Source of the DNA: Myxococcales bacterium | GTDB lineage: Bacteria; Myxococcota; Polyangia; Fen-1088 | Reading direction: 5' to 3' | Assembly (NCBI GenBank): GCA_003159055.1 | Contig: PMLH01000362.1 | Span: 1-8,542, forward strand | Length of the DNA stretch: 8,542 bases | Shown: piece by piece, positions 1 through 6,703 of the stretch | Position numbering within the stretch: the stretch's first letter is position 1 | How the letters are laid out: every line of letters begins with the position of its first letter | Made by a program: the position numbers and the translations under genes | The notes under the pieces: model-generated | Seen by the model: the letters and a program-made list of their open reading frames with translations, nothing else | Told to the model about the DNA's origin: nothing | Database searches by the model: none

Positions 1-348
1 GGCAAGTACTACTGGATTCCCTTCTCCAATCTCCGATTGATCAAGATCGAGAAGCCAACGGATCTGCGCGACCTCGCGTGGATTCCGGCGTACCTGACCC
101 TGACCAATGGGGGCGAGCTGGTTTCCTTGATTCCTACCCGCTACCCTGGTTCGGAGACCAGCCAAGATCCCGGCATCCGCATGGCCCGCAAGACCGACTG
201 GCAGGAACGCAAGGACGGCACCAGTTTGGGTATCGGACAACGCATGCTCACCACGGACCAGGGCGACCATCCCATCCTGGAAGTCCGCTCGATCGAGTTC
301 GACCAACCTTCCGAGCCGGTCGGCCAGACGGCTTCGGACAATGGCTGA
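1..348 (+). CDS. tagJ: T6SS accessory protein TagJ (ImpE/SciE/HsiE1 family), 3' part
   Basis: Only the last 115 codons are present. The frame is open from base 1 (GKYYWIPF...), so the start lies upstream; the family is usually about 270-280 residues, so roughly the C-terminal 40% is seen. The tail carries typical ImpE/SciE features: the YYWIPF segment, the stretch LRDLAWIPAYLTLTNG, the phrase LIPTRYPGSE, and near the end RMLTTDQGDHPILEVRSIEF. From family knowledge, TagJ is a cytoplasmic accessory protein of one T6SS class; in P. aeruginosa HSI-I it binds the sheath protein TssB and is connected with ClpV-driven sheath recycling. It lies directly before tssE, as in HSI-I, and the stop overlaps the tssE start by 8 nt. 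A TTG at 37 is in frame but is internal, not a start. The identification is firm although the protein is partial. Confidence 0.9.
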   Translation, partial: GKYYWIPFSNLRLIKIEKPTDLRDLAWIPAYLTLTNGGELVSLIPTRYPGSETSQDPGIRMARKTDWQERKDGTSLGIGQRMLTTDQGDHPILEVRSIEFDQPSEPVGQTASDNG

Positions 349-859
349 CCTTACACAGAAAGATCGCCTTCAGCCTTCTCTTCTGGATCGGCTCACCGAC
401 AACGATCCCGAGAGGAAACAGGAGTCTCGCGACACCCGCGTGATCTCGCCCAGCAGGCTGCGCGACTGTGTGCGACGAGACCTGGCTTGGCTGTTCAACA
501 CCACGCACCTGCAGTGCCTACAGCCCCTGGAAGACTACCCGGCGGTCGGCCGTTCCGTGATCAACTATGGAATGCCCGATATGGCCGGACGGACAACCTC
601 GGGGATCAACCCGGCGTTGCTCGAACAATCGATCCGCCGTGCGATTCTCGATTTCGAGCCGCGCCTGGTGGCAAGAACCCTGCGGGTGAAACTTGTCGTG
701 GAAGACAAGCAGATGAACCACAATGCAATGTCCTTCGACATCGAAGCCGAGCTGTGGGCGCAGCCATTGCCGCTTCGCCTGTTCCTGCGCACCGCCATCG
801 ATCTGGAAGATGGAACCATCGATGTCCGCGACCTCGGGACCAGCCAGGGAGGCCCCTAA
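341..859 (+). CDS. tssE: T6SS baseplate subunit TssE (gp25-like)
   Basis: This 172-residue protein has the usual length of TssE, the gp25/lysozyme-like baseplate protein of the T6SS tail. Seen in the sequence: the N-terminal RLQPSLLDRLTD (residues 9-20) that opens many TssE proteins; RDCVRRDLAWLFNT (41-54); the conserved SVINYGMPD (72-80); and IRRAILDFEPRL (98-109), which corresponds to the hallmark arginine/FEPRL helix of the family. From family knowledge, TssE joins TssF, TssG and TssK in the baseplate wedge and helps start sheath polymerisation around the Hcp tube, on the cytoplasmic side of the membrane complex. The ATG at 341 fits the family's N terminus. It overlaps the end of tagJ (ATGGCTGA) and has no clear Shine-Dalgarno, so it is probably translated by coupling to tagJ. 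Its stop shares one base with the tssF start. Confidence 0.96.
   Translation: MADLTQKDRLQPSLLDRLTDNDPERKQESRDTRVISPSRLRDCVRRDLAWLFNTTHLQCLQPLEDYPAVGRSVINYGMPDMAGRTTSGINPALLEQSIRRAILDFEPRLVARTLRVKLVVEDKQMNHNAMSFDIEAELWAQPLPLRLFLRTAIDLEDGTIDVRDLGTSQGGP
847..852 (+). promoter_or_regulatory. Shine-Dalgarno for tssF
   Basis: GGGAGG lies 6 nt before the ATG at 859, inside the last codons of tssE. It decides the tssF start: the reading frame stays open for another 372 nt upstream (to a non-conserved ATG at 487), but that extension only shadows tssE. Confidence 0.7.
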
Positions 860-2727
860 TGGATCCTCGACTGATCACCTACTACAACCGCGAATTGCAG
901 TACATTCGCGAGACCGGGCAGGAGTTCGCGAAGGAGTTTCCAAAAATCGCCGGCCGGCTGGGTATCGAAACGCTCGAATGCACCGATCCCTACGTCGAGC
1001 GGCTCTTGGAGTCGTTCGCGTTTCTCACTGCGCGCGTCCAGCTCAAGCTCGATGCGGAGTTTCCTCGCTTCACGCAGCACCTGCTCCAGATGGTGTATCC
1101 GCACTATCTCTCCCCCACCCCGTCGATGACGGTGGTCCAGCTGGTGCCCAGCCTCAGCGAGGGATCTCTGGCCGACGGGTTTCGCGTGCAGCGCGGATCG
1201 ACCTTGAAAAGCGTCATCGGCCGCGGCGAGCAGACGGCGTGTGAGTATCGGACCGCCCATGACGTGACCCTTTGGCCGATCGAGCTGGCCGCTGCCGAAT
1301 ACACTTCGTTCTTGGGCGACCTCGGCACGCTTCGCATCCCCTGCAAGGCGAAGGCGGCCCGGCGTTTGCGCCTTCAGGCTTCGGCCGGACTGAATTTCGA
1401 CCAGCTTGCCTTGGACCAACTTCCCCTGTTCCTGCTCGGGGCCGACGAGATGGCGATGCGAATCTACGAGTTGCTGCTCGCCCACACGGTGGCTCTCGTG
1501 ATCCGTCCCGTTGGCGGCGAGGCATGGAGCGAGGTGGTGCTCGACAATCCGGTCAGGCCCATGGGTTTCGAGGACGAGGAGGCTCTCCTGCCGTACGGGG
1601 CGCGCTCTTTCCAGGGTTACCGCCTGCTGCAGGAGTACTTCGCCTTTCCCAGCCGATTCCTCTTCGCGAATTTGGCCGGACTCGGCACAGCCGTTCGTCG
1701 CTGCGCCAGCCCCGAACTGGAAATCGTGATCGTGCTCGACGCGCAGGATTCGCGTCTGGAGAAGGCCGTCGGTCCTGGTCAGTTTTCCCTGTTCTGTACG
1801 CCCGCAGTCAATCTCTTCCCCAAGCGCACCGATCGCATTCACCTCACCGAAGCGGAAAACGAATACCACATCGTTCCCGACCGGACCCGGCCGATGGATT
1901 TCGAAATTCATTCGGTGACCGAGGTGCTCGGATTCGGAACCAGCGCCGATCAGAAGCAGGAATTCTTCCCGTTCTATGCCATGCATGATCGCGCCACCGC
2001 CGAAGAGATGTCGTCGTACTACACGGTGGTGCGCGAGCCGCGCATGCTTTCCAGCAAGCAACGTGCACAAGGCGCACGCTCCAGCTATGTGGGCAGTGAG
2101 GTCTTCATCGCCCTGGTCGACTCGACCCAAGCGCCCATTCGCCCGCAGCTTAAGCAACTGGCGCTCAATACCCTGTGCACCAACCGGGATCTTTGCTTGC
2201 ACATCCCGATTGGACAGAAGCGCAGCGACTTTGCCCTCGAGACCGGTGCCCCGGTGGATGCTGTCCGCGCGGTGGCGGGCCCGACCCCGCCGCGCCCCTC
2301 CTACGCACACGGCGACCCGACCTGGCGGCTGGCCAGCCATTTGGCACTCAACTACCTTTCCATCACCGACGACAGCAACGGCGGCGGTGCTACCGCCTTG
2401 CGCGAGCTGCTTTCGCTCTACGGCGACGCAAGCGATCCGGTCGTACGAAAGCAGATCGAAGGCGTTCGCGCGGTCGAGTCGCAATCGGTAACTCGGCGCC
2501 TTCCGATCTCGGGGCCGGTCGCCTTTGGCCGCGGCCTGGAAGTCAGCCTGACCTTCGATGAGACGGCATTCGAAGGAATGGGCGTGTTCCTGCTCGGCTC
2601 GGTGTTGGAGCGATTTTTCGCCAAGTACGTTTCGATCAATTCTTTCTCGGAAACCGTCTTGAAGAGTATCCAGCGCAAGGAGATCGTGCGATGGCCAGCG
2701 AGGCTCGGCCGACGTCCGGCGATCTAG
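859..2727 (+). CDS. tssF: T6SS baseplate subunit TssF (VasA/ImpG family)
   Basis: This 622-residue protein has a length normal for TssF. Family blocks are visible along the whole chain: the N terminus DPRLITYYNRELQYIRETG with EFAKEFPKIAGRLG and DPYVERLLESFAFLTARVQ (about residues 2-65); LLQMVYPHYLSPTPSM (about 76-91); FCTPAVNLFPKRTDRI (312-327) followed by EYHIVPDRTRPMDFEIHSV (335-353); SSYVGSEVFIALVD near 408-421; ASHLALNYLSITD near 493-505; and the C-terminal FLLGSVLERFFAKYVSINSF (577-596). TssF is the large baseplate wedge component that forms a stable complex with two-copy TssG partners and contacts the spike. The start at 859 (TAATG overlap with the tssE stop) is supported by a Shine-Dalgarno and by the family's DPRLL-like N terminus. 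The last 37 nt are shared with tssG. No truncation or frameshift is seen. Confidence 0.97.
   Translation: MDPRLITYYNRELQYIRETGQEFAKEFPKIAGRLGIETLECTDPYVERLLESFAFLTARVQLKLDAEFPRFTQHLLQMVYPHYLSPTPSMTVVQLVPSLSEGSLADGFRVQRGSTLKSVIGRGEQTACEYRTAHDVTLWPIELAAAEYTSFLGDLGTLRIPCKAKAARRLRLQASAGLNFDQLALDQLPLFLLGADEMAMRIYELLLAHTVALVIRPVGGEAWSEVVLDNPVRPMGFEDEEALLPYGARSFQGYRLLQEYFAFPSRFLFANLAGLGTAVRRCASPELEIVIVLDAQDSRLEKAVGPGQFSLFCTPAVNLFPKRTDRIHLTEAENEYHIVPDRTRPMDFEIHSVTEVLGFGTSADQKQEFFPFYAMHDRATAEEMSSYYTVVREPRMLSSKQRAQGARSSYVGSEVFIALVDSTQAPIRPQLKQLALNTLCTNRDLCLHIPIGQKRSDFALETGAPVDAVRAVAGPTPPRPSYAHGDPTWRLASHLALNYLSITDDSNGGGATALRELLSLYGDASDPVVRKQIEGVRAVESQSVTRRLPISGPVAFGRGLEVSLTFDETAFEGMGVFLLGSVLERFFAKYVSINSFSETVLKSIQRKEIVRWPARLGRRPAI
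2677..2682 (+). promoter_or_regulatory. Shine-Dalgarno for tssG inside tssF
   Basis: AAGGAG stands 8 nt before the tssG ATG at 2691 and lies within the tssF reading frame (codons for the Q-R-K-E region near its C terminus). It supports the long 37-nt gene overlap as the true start of tssG rather than a later codon. Confidence 0.7.
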
Positions 2728-3803
2728 CGGAATCGCCGCCGGTCTCCGCCGACGAGCGCTTCCGGCTGGACAATTATCTGCGCGAAGTCGCCAAAGCTCC
2801 CTACAAGTACGACTTCTTCTGGCTGTTGCGCTCCATCGAATGCCTGTGTGCCGGCCGGGCACGGCTTGGACAAGCCACCCGGCCAGCCGACGAGCCAATC
2901 CGCCTCGGGCAAGAGGCGTCCTTGGCCTTTGCCCCTGCCACCCTGGCCTACGTCGAGGAAGCAAAGGGTGACAGGCCGCCGCGCATCGGTACGTATCACC
3001 TCGGCATGCTCGGGCCTAACGGGCCGCTGCCTATCCACCTGACCGAATTTGCGCGGGACCGGCTCCGCAATGCCGCGGATCCGACGTTCGTCCGGTTCCT
3101 CGACCTCTTCCATCACCGCACCATGACGCTGTTCTACCGCGCGTGGGCCAACGCCCAGCCCACCCTAAGCTGTGACCGTCCGCAGTCGGATCGTTTTGCG
3201 ACCTACGTGGGTGCGCTCTTGGGCATAGGTTCTCCGGCGCTGCAAAACCGCGATGATTTTCCAGACCACGCCAAGCGCTATTTCTCCGGCCGCCTTGCGG
3301 CGCAGGCCAGGAACGCGGAAGGCCTTCGCGCCATGGTGGGCGAGTATCTGCAGCTGCCCACAGAGCTCGAGGAATTCGTCGGCGAGTGGACGCCGCTTCT
3401 GGAAGAAGAACGGTGGCGCATTTCCCGGACTGCTTTCGCCGGGGCACTCGGCGTCAGCACCATTCTGGGAGCGCGTGCCTGGCAACGGCAGACCAAATTT
3501 CGGCTGGTCTTCGGGCCGCTCAAGCAGGACCAGTTTCAGAGCATGCTCCCCGGCGGCCCGCGCCTGAAACGACTGATAGCGGTGGTGCGCAACTACGTCG
3601 GCGACGCCCTGAGCTGGGATGTGCGGCTTTTCCTCGACAAGCGGGTCAGCCAACCTTTCCGCCTCGACCGCATCACCCGCCTCGGATGGACCTCGTGGCT
3701 TGGCCACTGCCCTGAGGGCGAGGGCCGCGAGGACCTGATCTTCAATCCTCAGCAGGAGCTCTCCGCGAAGAATTCGTCTTTCGCGGCGCAATCACTCCTG
3801 TAA
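2691..3803 (+). CDS. tssG: T6SS baseplate subunit TssG (VasB/ImpH family)
   Basis: This 370-residue protein is in the usual range or slightly long for TssG. Diagnostic blocks are YKYDFFWLLRSIECL (38-52), the highly conserved HLGMLGPNGPLPIHLTEFAR (103-122) and FVRFLDLFHHRTMTLFYRAW (133-152), which are family signatures; a central region containing RYFSGRLAAQARNAEGLRAM; and a C-terminal half with YVGDALSWDVRLFLD and LGWTSWLG. TssG binds TssF in the baseplate wedge and with it docks TssE, TssK and the VgrG spike. The first 22 or so residues (SEARPTSGDLAESPPVSADE) look like an unstructured extension before the first conserved helix. The gene overlaps tssF by 37 nt with its own strong ribosome site. 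It ends 79 nt before clpV, and its final codons are complementary to the clpV Shine-Dalgarno. Confidence 0.96.
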   Translation: MASEARPTSGDLAESPPVSADERFRLDNYLREVAKAPYKYDFFWLLRSIECLCAGRARLGQATRPADEPIRLGQEASLAFAPATLAYVEEAKGDRPPRIGTYHLGMLGPNGPLPIHLTEFARDRLRNAADPTFVRFLDLFHHRTMTLFYRAWANAQPTLSCDRPQSDRFATYVGALLGIGSPALQNRDDFPDHAKRYFSGRLAAQARNAEGLRAMVGEYLQLPTELEEFVGEWTPLLEEERWRISRTAFAGALGVSTILGARAWQRQTKFRLVFGPLKQDQFQSMLPGGPRLKRLIAVVRNYVGDALSWDVRLFLDKRVSQPFRLDRITRLGWTSWLGHCPEGEGREDLIFNPQQELSAKNSSFAAQSLL

Positions 3804-3872
3804 TATCCCGTTCCGATCCTACCCCCACCATACCCTCAACTACTCGCAGGGTGGCCCCCGGGCCACAGGAGG
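3795..3872 (+). promoter_or_regulatory. clpV leader: hairpin and Shine-Dalgarno with a complementary tssG tail
   Basis: This region spans the last codons of tssG and the 79-nt gap before clpV (3804-3882). AGGAGG (3867-3872) is a strong Shine-Dalgarno 10 nt before the clpV ATG. Directly against it is a perfect inverted repeat, GTGGCCC (3851-3857), CC, GGGCCAC (3860-3866). In addition CTCCTGT (3795-3801, the last two sense codons of tssG plus the T of its stop) is fully complementary to ACAGGAG (3865-3871), which includes most of the Shine-Dalgarno. A third possible short pair is ACCCT (3832-3836) with AGGGT (3848-3852). A ribosome finishing tssG would cover the 3795-3801 arm, so translational coupling of clpV to tssG is an inference from these pairings. 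I see no convincing -35/-10 promoter and no T-run that would make this a terminator. Confidence 0.35.
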
Positions 3873-3882
3873 AAGACCGACG

Positions 3883-6627
3883 ATGTCTGAGATCTCACGA
3901 GTCGCGCTGTTCGGTAAACTGAACAGCCTTGGTTACAAGGCGATCGAAAGTGCCACCGTCTTCTGCAAGCTGCGGGGCAATCCCTACGTCGAGCTGGTTC
4001 ACTGGTTCAACCAGATTCTGCAATTGCCCGACTCGGATCTCCACCACATCGTGCGCGAGTTCCAGATCGATCCGTCGCGCCTGGCCCGTGACATGACGGC
4101 CGCCCTAGACCGATTGCCGAGGGGCGCGACGTCGATCTCGGATCTCTCGTCTCACATCGGGGACGCCGTCGAGCGCGGCTGGGTGTACGGAACCCTGCTG
4201 TACGGCGAGTCGCAAGTCCGCACCGGTCACCTCGTGGTCGGGATGCTGAAGACGCCGGCTTTGCGCAACACGCTGGCGTCGATGTCGAAAGAATTCGAGA
4301 AGATCAAGGTCGAGACGCTAAGCGAAAACTTCGGCAAGATCGTCGGCGGATCCCCGGAAGACGCCCTGCAAGCCAGCGACGGCTCCCAGACCGGCGGCGG
4401 GGCTGCCCCCGGCGAGGCCAGCGGTGCCATGGCTCCCGCAGCCATGGGCAAACAGGAAGCCCTCAAGAAGTACTCGGTCGACCTGACCGAACGCGCGCGC
4501 GCGGGCGAGATGGATCCCATCGCGGGACGCGATGAAGAAATTCGGCAGATCGTCGACATTCTCATGCGCCGCAAGCAGAACAACCCGATCCTCACCGGCG
4601 AAGCCGGCGTCGGCAAGACCGCGGTCGTGGAAGGCTTTGCCCAGCGAATCGCCGCTGGCGACGTGCCGCCGCCTCTCAAGGACGTATCTTTGCGATCACT
4701 CGACATCGGCCTTCTGCAGGCGGGCGCCAGCATGAAGGGCGAGTTCGAAAACCGCCTACGCCAGGTCATCGACGAAGTGCAGTCGTCGCCCAAGCCCATC
4801 ATTCTCTTCATCGACGAGGCGCACACCTTGATCGGCGCGGGCGGCGCGGCCGGCACCGGCGATGCGGCCAACCTGCTCAAGCCGGCGCTTGCGCGCGGCA
4901 AGCTGCGCACCATCGCGGCCACCACGTGGGCCGAATACAAGAAGCACATCGAAAAGGATCCTGCCCTCACCCGCCGCTTCCAGGTTGTCCAGGTCGGCGA
5001 ACCGAGCGAGGCAAAGGCCCTGCTGATGATGCGCGGAATTGCCTCCACCCTCGAAAAGCACCACCGCATCCAGATCCTCGACGAGGCTTTGGAATCCGCC
5101 GTCAAGCTGTCCCATCGGTACATTCCGGCGCGCCAGCTTCCCGACAAGGCGGTCAGCCTCCTCGACACCGCCTGTGCACGCGTGGCCATCAGCCACCATG
5201 CGGTTCCCGCCGAGGTCGAAGACAGCCGCAAGCGCATCCAGGCACTCGACATCGAGATCGACATCATCAAACGCGAGGATGCGATTGGCATCGCCGGCGC
5301 GGCCAAGCGCGACGCCGAGGCCAAGGAGAAGCTCGACGCCGAGAAGAAGCGCCTTGCCGGCCTGGAAGAGCGCTGGACGGCAGAGAAGAAGCTGGTCGAT
5401 GAGATTCTCGGGATCCGCAAGCAGCTCCGTGGCGGCGACGGCAAAGTCGAGGGCACCGACAGCAAGCTGGAAGCGAAGGCAGAAGCAGCGAAGGACCCAG
5501 CCAAGACGGCTGACGCTGCGCCGGCCGCGCCAGTGGATCGCCAAGCGCTGCTGGCCAAGCTGACGACCATTCAGGACGAGCTGGCCAAGCTGCAGGGTGA
5601 CCACCCACTGATTCTGCCGACGGTGGACAACCAAGCCGTCGCGTCCGTGGTCGGCGACTGGACTGGCATTCCGGTCGGCCGCATGGTGAAGAACGAAATC
5701 GACACCGTGCTCAAGTTGGCCGACACGCTCGATCAGCGCGTGATCGGACAGCGCCACGCTCTCGAAATGATCGCCAAGCGCATCCAGACCTCGCGCGCCG
5801 GCATCGAGAACCCGAACAAGCCGATTGGCGTGTTCATGCTGGCGGGTCCCTCCGGCGTCGGCAAGACCGAAACCGCGCTCGCCCTCGCCGAGGCGCTCTA
5901 CGGTGGCGAACAAAACGTCATCACCATCAACATGAGCGAGTTCCAAGAGGCGCACACGGTTTCCACCCTGAAGGGCTCACCTCCCGGCTACGTCGGCTAC
6001 GGCGAGGGCGGCGTTCTTACCGAGGCCGTGCGACGGCGCCCGTACAGCGTGGTTTTGCTCGACGAGGTCGAGAAGGCTCACCCTGACGTGCACGAGATCT
6101 TCTTCCAGGTCTTCGACAAGGGCTGGATGGAAGACGGCGAGGGCCGGGTGATCGACTTCAAGAACACCTTGATTCTGCTCACCACCAACGTGGGCAGCGA
6201 GCTCATCATGAACATGTGCAAGGATCCGGCGCTGCTGCCTGAGCCGGACGGCATCGCCAAGGCCCTGCGCGAACCCTTGCTCAAGACCTTCCCCGCCGCC
6301 CTGCTCGGCCGCATGGTCACCATCCCGTACTATCCACTGTCCGACGAGATGATCGGCAACATCGCACGCCTGCAGCTCCGCCGCGTCGCCAAGCGAATCA
6401 ACGAAAGCCACAAGTTGCCCTTCACCTTCAACGACGACGTGGTGAAACTGATCGTCAGCCGCTGCACCGAGCTCGAAAGCGGTGGCCGTATGATCGATTC
6501 AATTCTGACCAACAACTTGCTGCCCGTGATCAGCAAAGAGCTGCTCACGCGCATGATGGAAAGCAAGCCGGTGGCGCGGGTTGCGACCACGGTCGTGAAC
6601 GGCGATTTCCACTACGATTTCGACTGA
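3883..6627 (+). CDS. clpV: T6SS sheath-recycling AAA+ ATPase TssH/ClpV
   Basis: This 914-residue ClpB/Hsp100-type protein is the ATPase that binds the contracted TssB/TssC sheath and pulls it apart for reuse in the cytoplasm. Domains in order: a ClpV N-domain (about 1-160); a Gly/Ala-rich linker (about 163-192); AAA+ module 1 with Walker A GEAGVGKT (239-246), pore loop GASMKGEFE (281-289), Walker B ILFIDE (307-312) and TRRF arginines (364-365); a helical middle domain (about 420-590); AAA+ module 2 with Walker A GPSGVGKT (655-662), pore loop GSPPGYVGY (698-706), Walker B VVLLDE (723-728) and the LLGR arginine (810). The sequences GDAANLLKPALARG and IAATTWAEYKKH are typical of ClpV rather than housekeeping ClpB. 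All catalytic residues are present. The middle domain has an Ala/Lys/Asp-rich low-complexity stretch (517-552). The start is fixed by the AGGAGG site and the family N terminus. It is the last T6SS gene here and converges on fdx. Confidence 0.97.
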   Translation: MSEISRVALFGKLNSLGYKAIESATVFCKLRGNPYVELVHWFNQILQLPDSDLHHIVREFQIDPSRLARDMTAALDRLPRGATSISDLSSHIGDAVERGWVYGTLLYGESQVRTGHLVVGMLKTPALRNTLASMSKEFEKIKVETLSENFGKIVGGSPEDALQASDGSQTGGGAAPGEASGAMAPAAMGKQEALKKYSVDLTERARAGEMDPIAGRDEEIRQIVDILMRRKQNNPILTGEAGVGKTAVVEGFAQRIAAGDVPPPLKDVSLRSLDIGLLQAGASMKGEFENRLRQVIDEVQSSPKPIILFIDEAHTLIGAGGAAGTGDAANLLKPALARGKLRTIAATTWAEYKKHIEKDPALTRRFQVVQVGEPSEAKALLMMRGIASTLEKHHRIQILDEALESAVKLSHRYIPARQLPDKAVSLLDTACARVAISHHAVPAEVEDSRKRIQALDIEIDIIKREDAIGIAGAAKRDAEAKEKLDAEKKRLAGLEERWTAEKKLVDEILGIRKQLRGGDGKVEGTDSKLEAKAEAAKDPAKTADAAPAAPVDRQALLAKLTTIQDELAKLQGDHPLILPTVDNQAVASVVGDWTGIPVGRMVKNEIDTVLKLADTLDQRVIGQRHALEMIAKRIQTSRAGIENPNKPIGVFMLAGPSGVGKTETALALAEALYGGEQNVITINMSEFQEAHTVSTLKGSPPGYVGYGEGGVLTEAVRRRPYSVVLLDEVEKAHPDVHEIFFQVFDKGWMEDGEGRVIDFKNTLILLTTNVGSELIMNMCKDPALLPEPDGIAKALREPLLKTFPAALLGRMVTIPYYPLSDEMIGNIARLQLRRVAKRINESHKLPFTFNDDVVKLIVSRCTELESGGRMIDSILTNNLLPVISKELLTRMMESKPVARVATTVVNGDFHYDFD

Positions 6628-6640
6628 GATTCGTCAAGAG

Positions 6641-6676
6641 CCTCGTGTGCCGCTCTGCCGACGGGCGCACACGAGG
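6641..6676. terminator. Inverted repeat between converging clpV and fdx, probable two-way terminator
   Basis: CCTCGTGTGC (6641-6650) and GCACACGAGG (6667-6676) form a perfect 10-bp stem around a 16-nt loop. It begins 14 nt after the clpV stop and ends 28 nt beyond the fdx stop. The loop can form a further small GCC/GGC pair (6657-6659 with 6664-6666). The position between two converging operons is what a shared terminator needs. Neither side has a clear U-tract, so it is not a textbook intrinsic terminator; it may act with Rho or protect 3' ends. This is the only notable structure in the 76-nt gap (6628-6703). Confidence 0.5.
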
Positions 6677-6703
6677 GTCCGCGATGCCAGCCAATGTCCG
6701 ACA

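Noticed and set aside
487..858. Upstream in-frame extension of tssF to an ATG at 487
   Set aside because: The translated extension lies wholly over tssE and is Arg/Pro/Gly-rich and non-conserved. The TssF family N terminus and a good Shine-Dalgarno both point to 859.
856..2964. Very long open frame on the - strand (about 700 codons) opposite tssF and the start of tssG
   Set aside because: It has no recognisable domain and is low-complexity and Arg/Gly/Ala-rich. It is fully explained by the absence of stop codons opposite a GC-rich gene, and the + strand proteins have clear family signatures.
3804..3882. Possible internal promoter or terminator between tssG and clpV
   Set aside because: No convincing -35/-10 pair and no T-run after the hairpin; only the leader structures described are supported.
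4227..5955. Two long - strand open frames (about 447 and 399 codons) opposite clpV
   Set aside because: Both are antisense shadows of clpV with Ser/Arg-rich or Leu/Gly/Asp-rich composition and no known motif; the overlapping ClpV has all its catalytic motifs.
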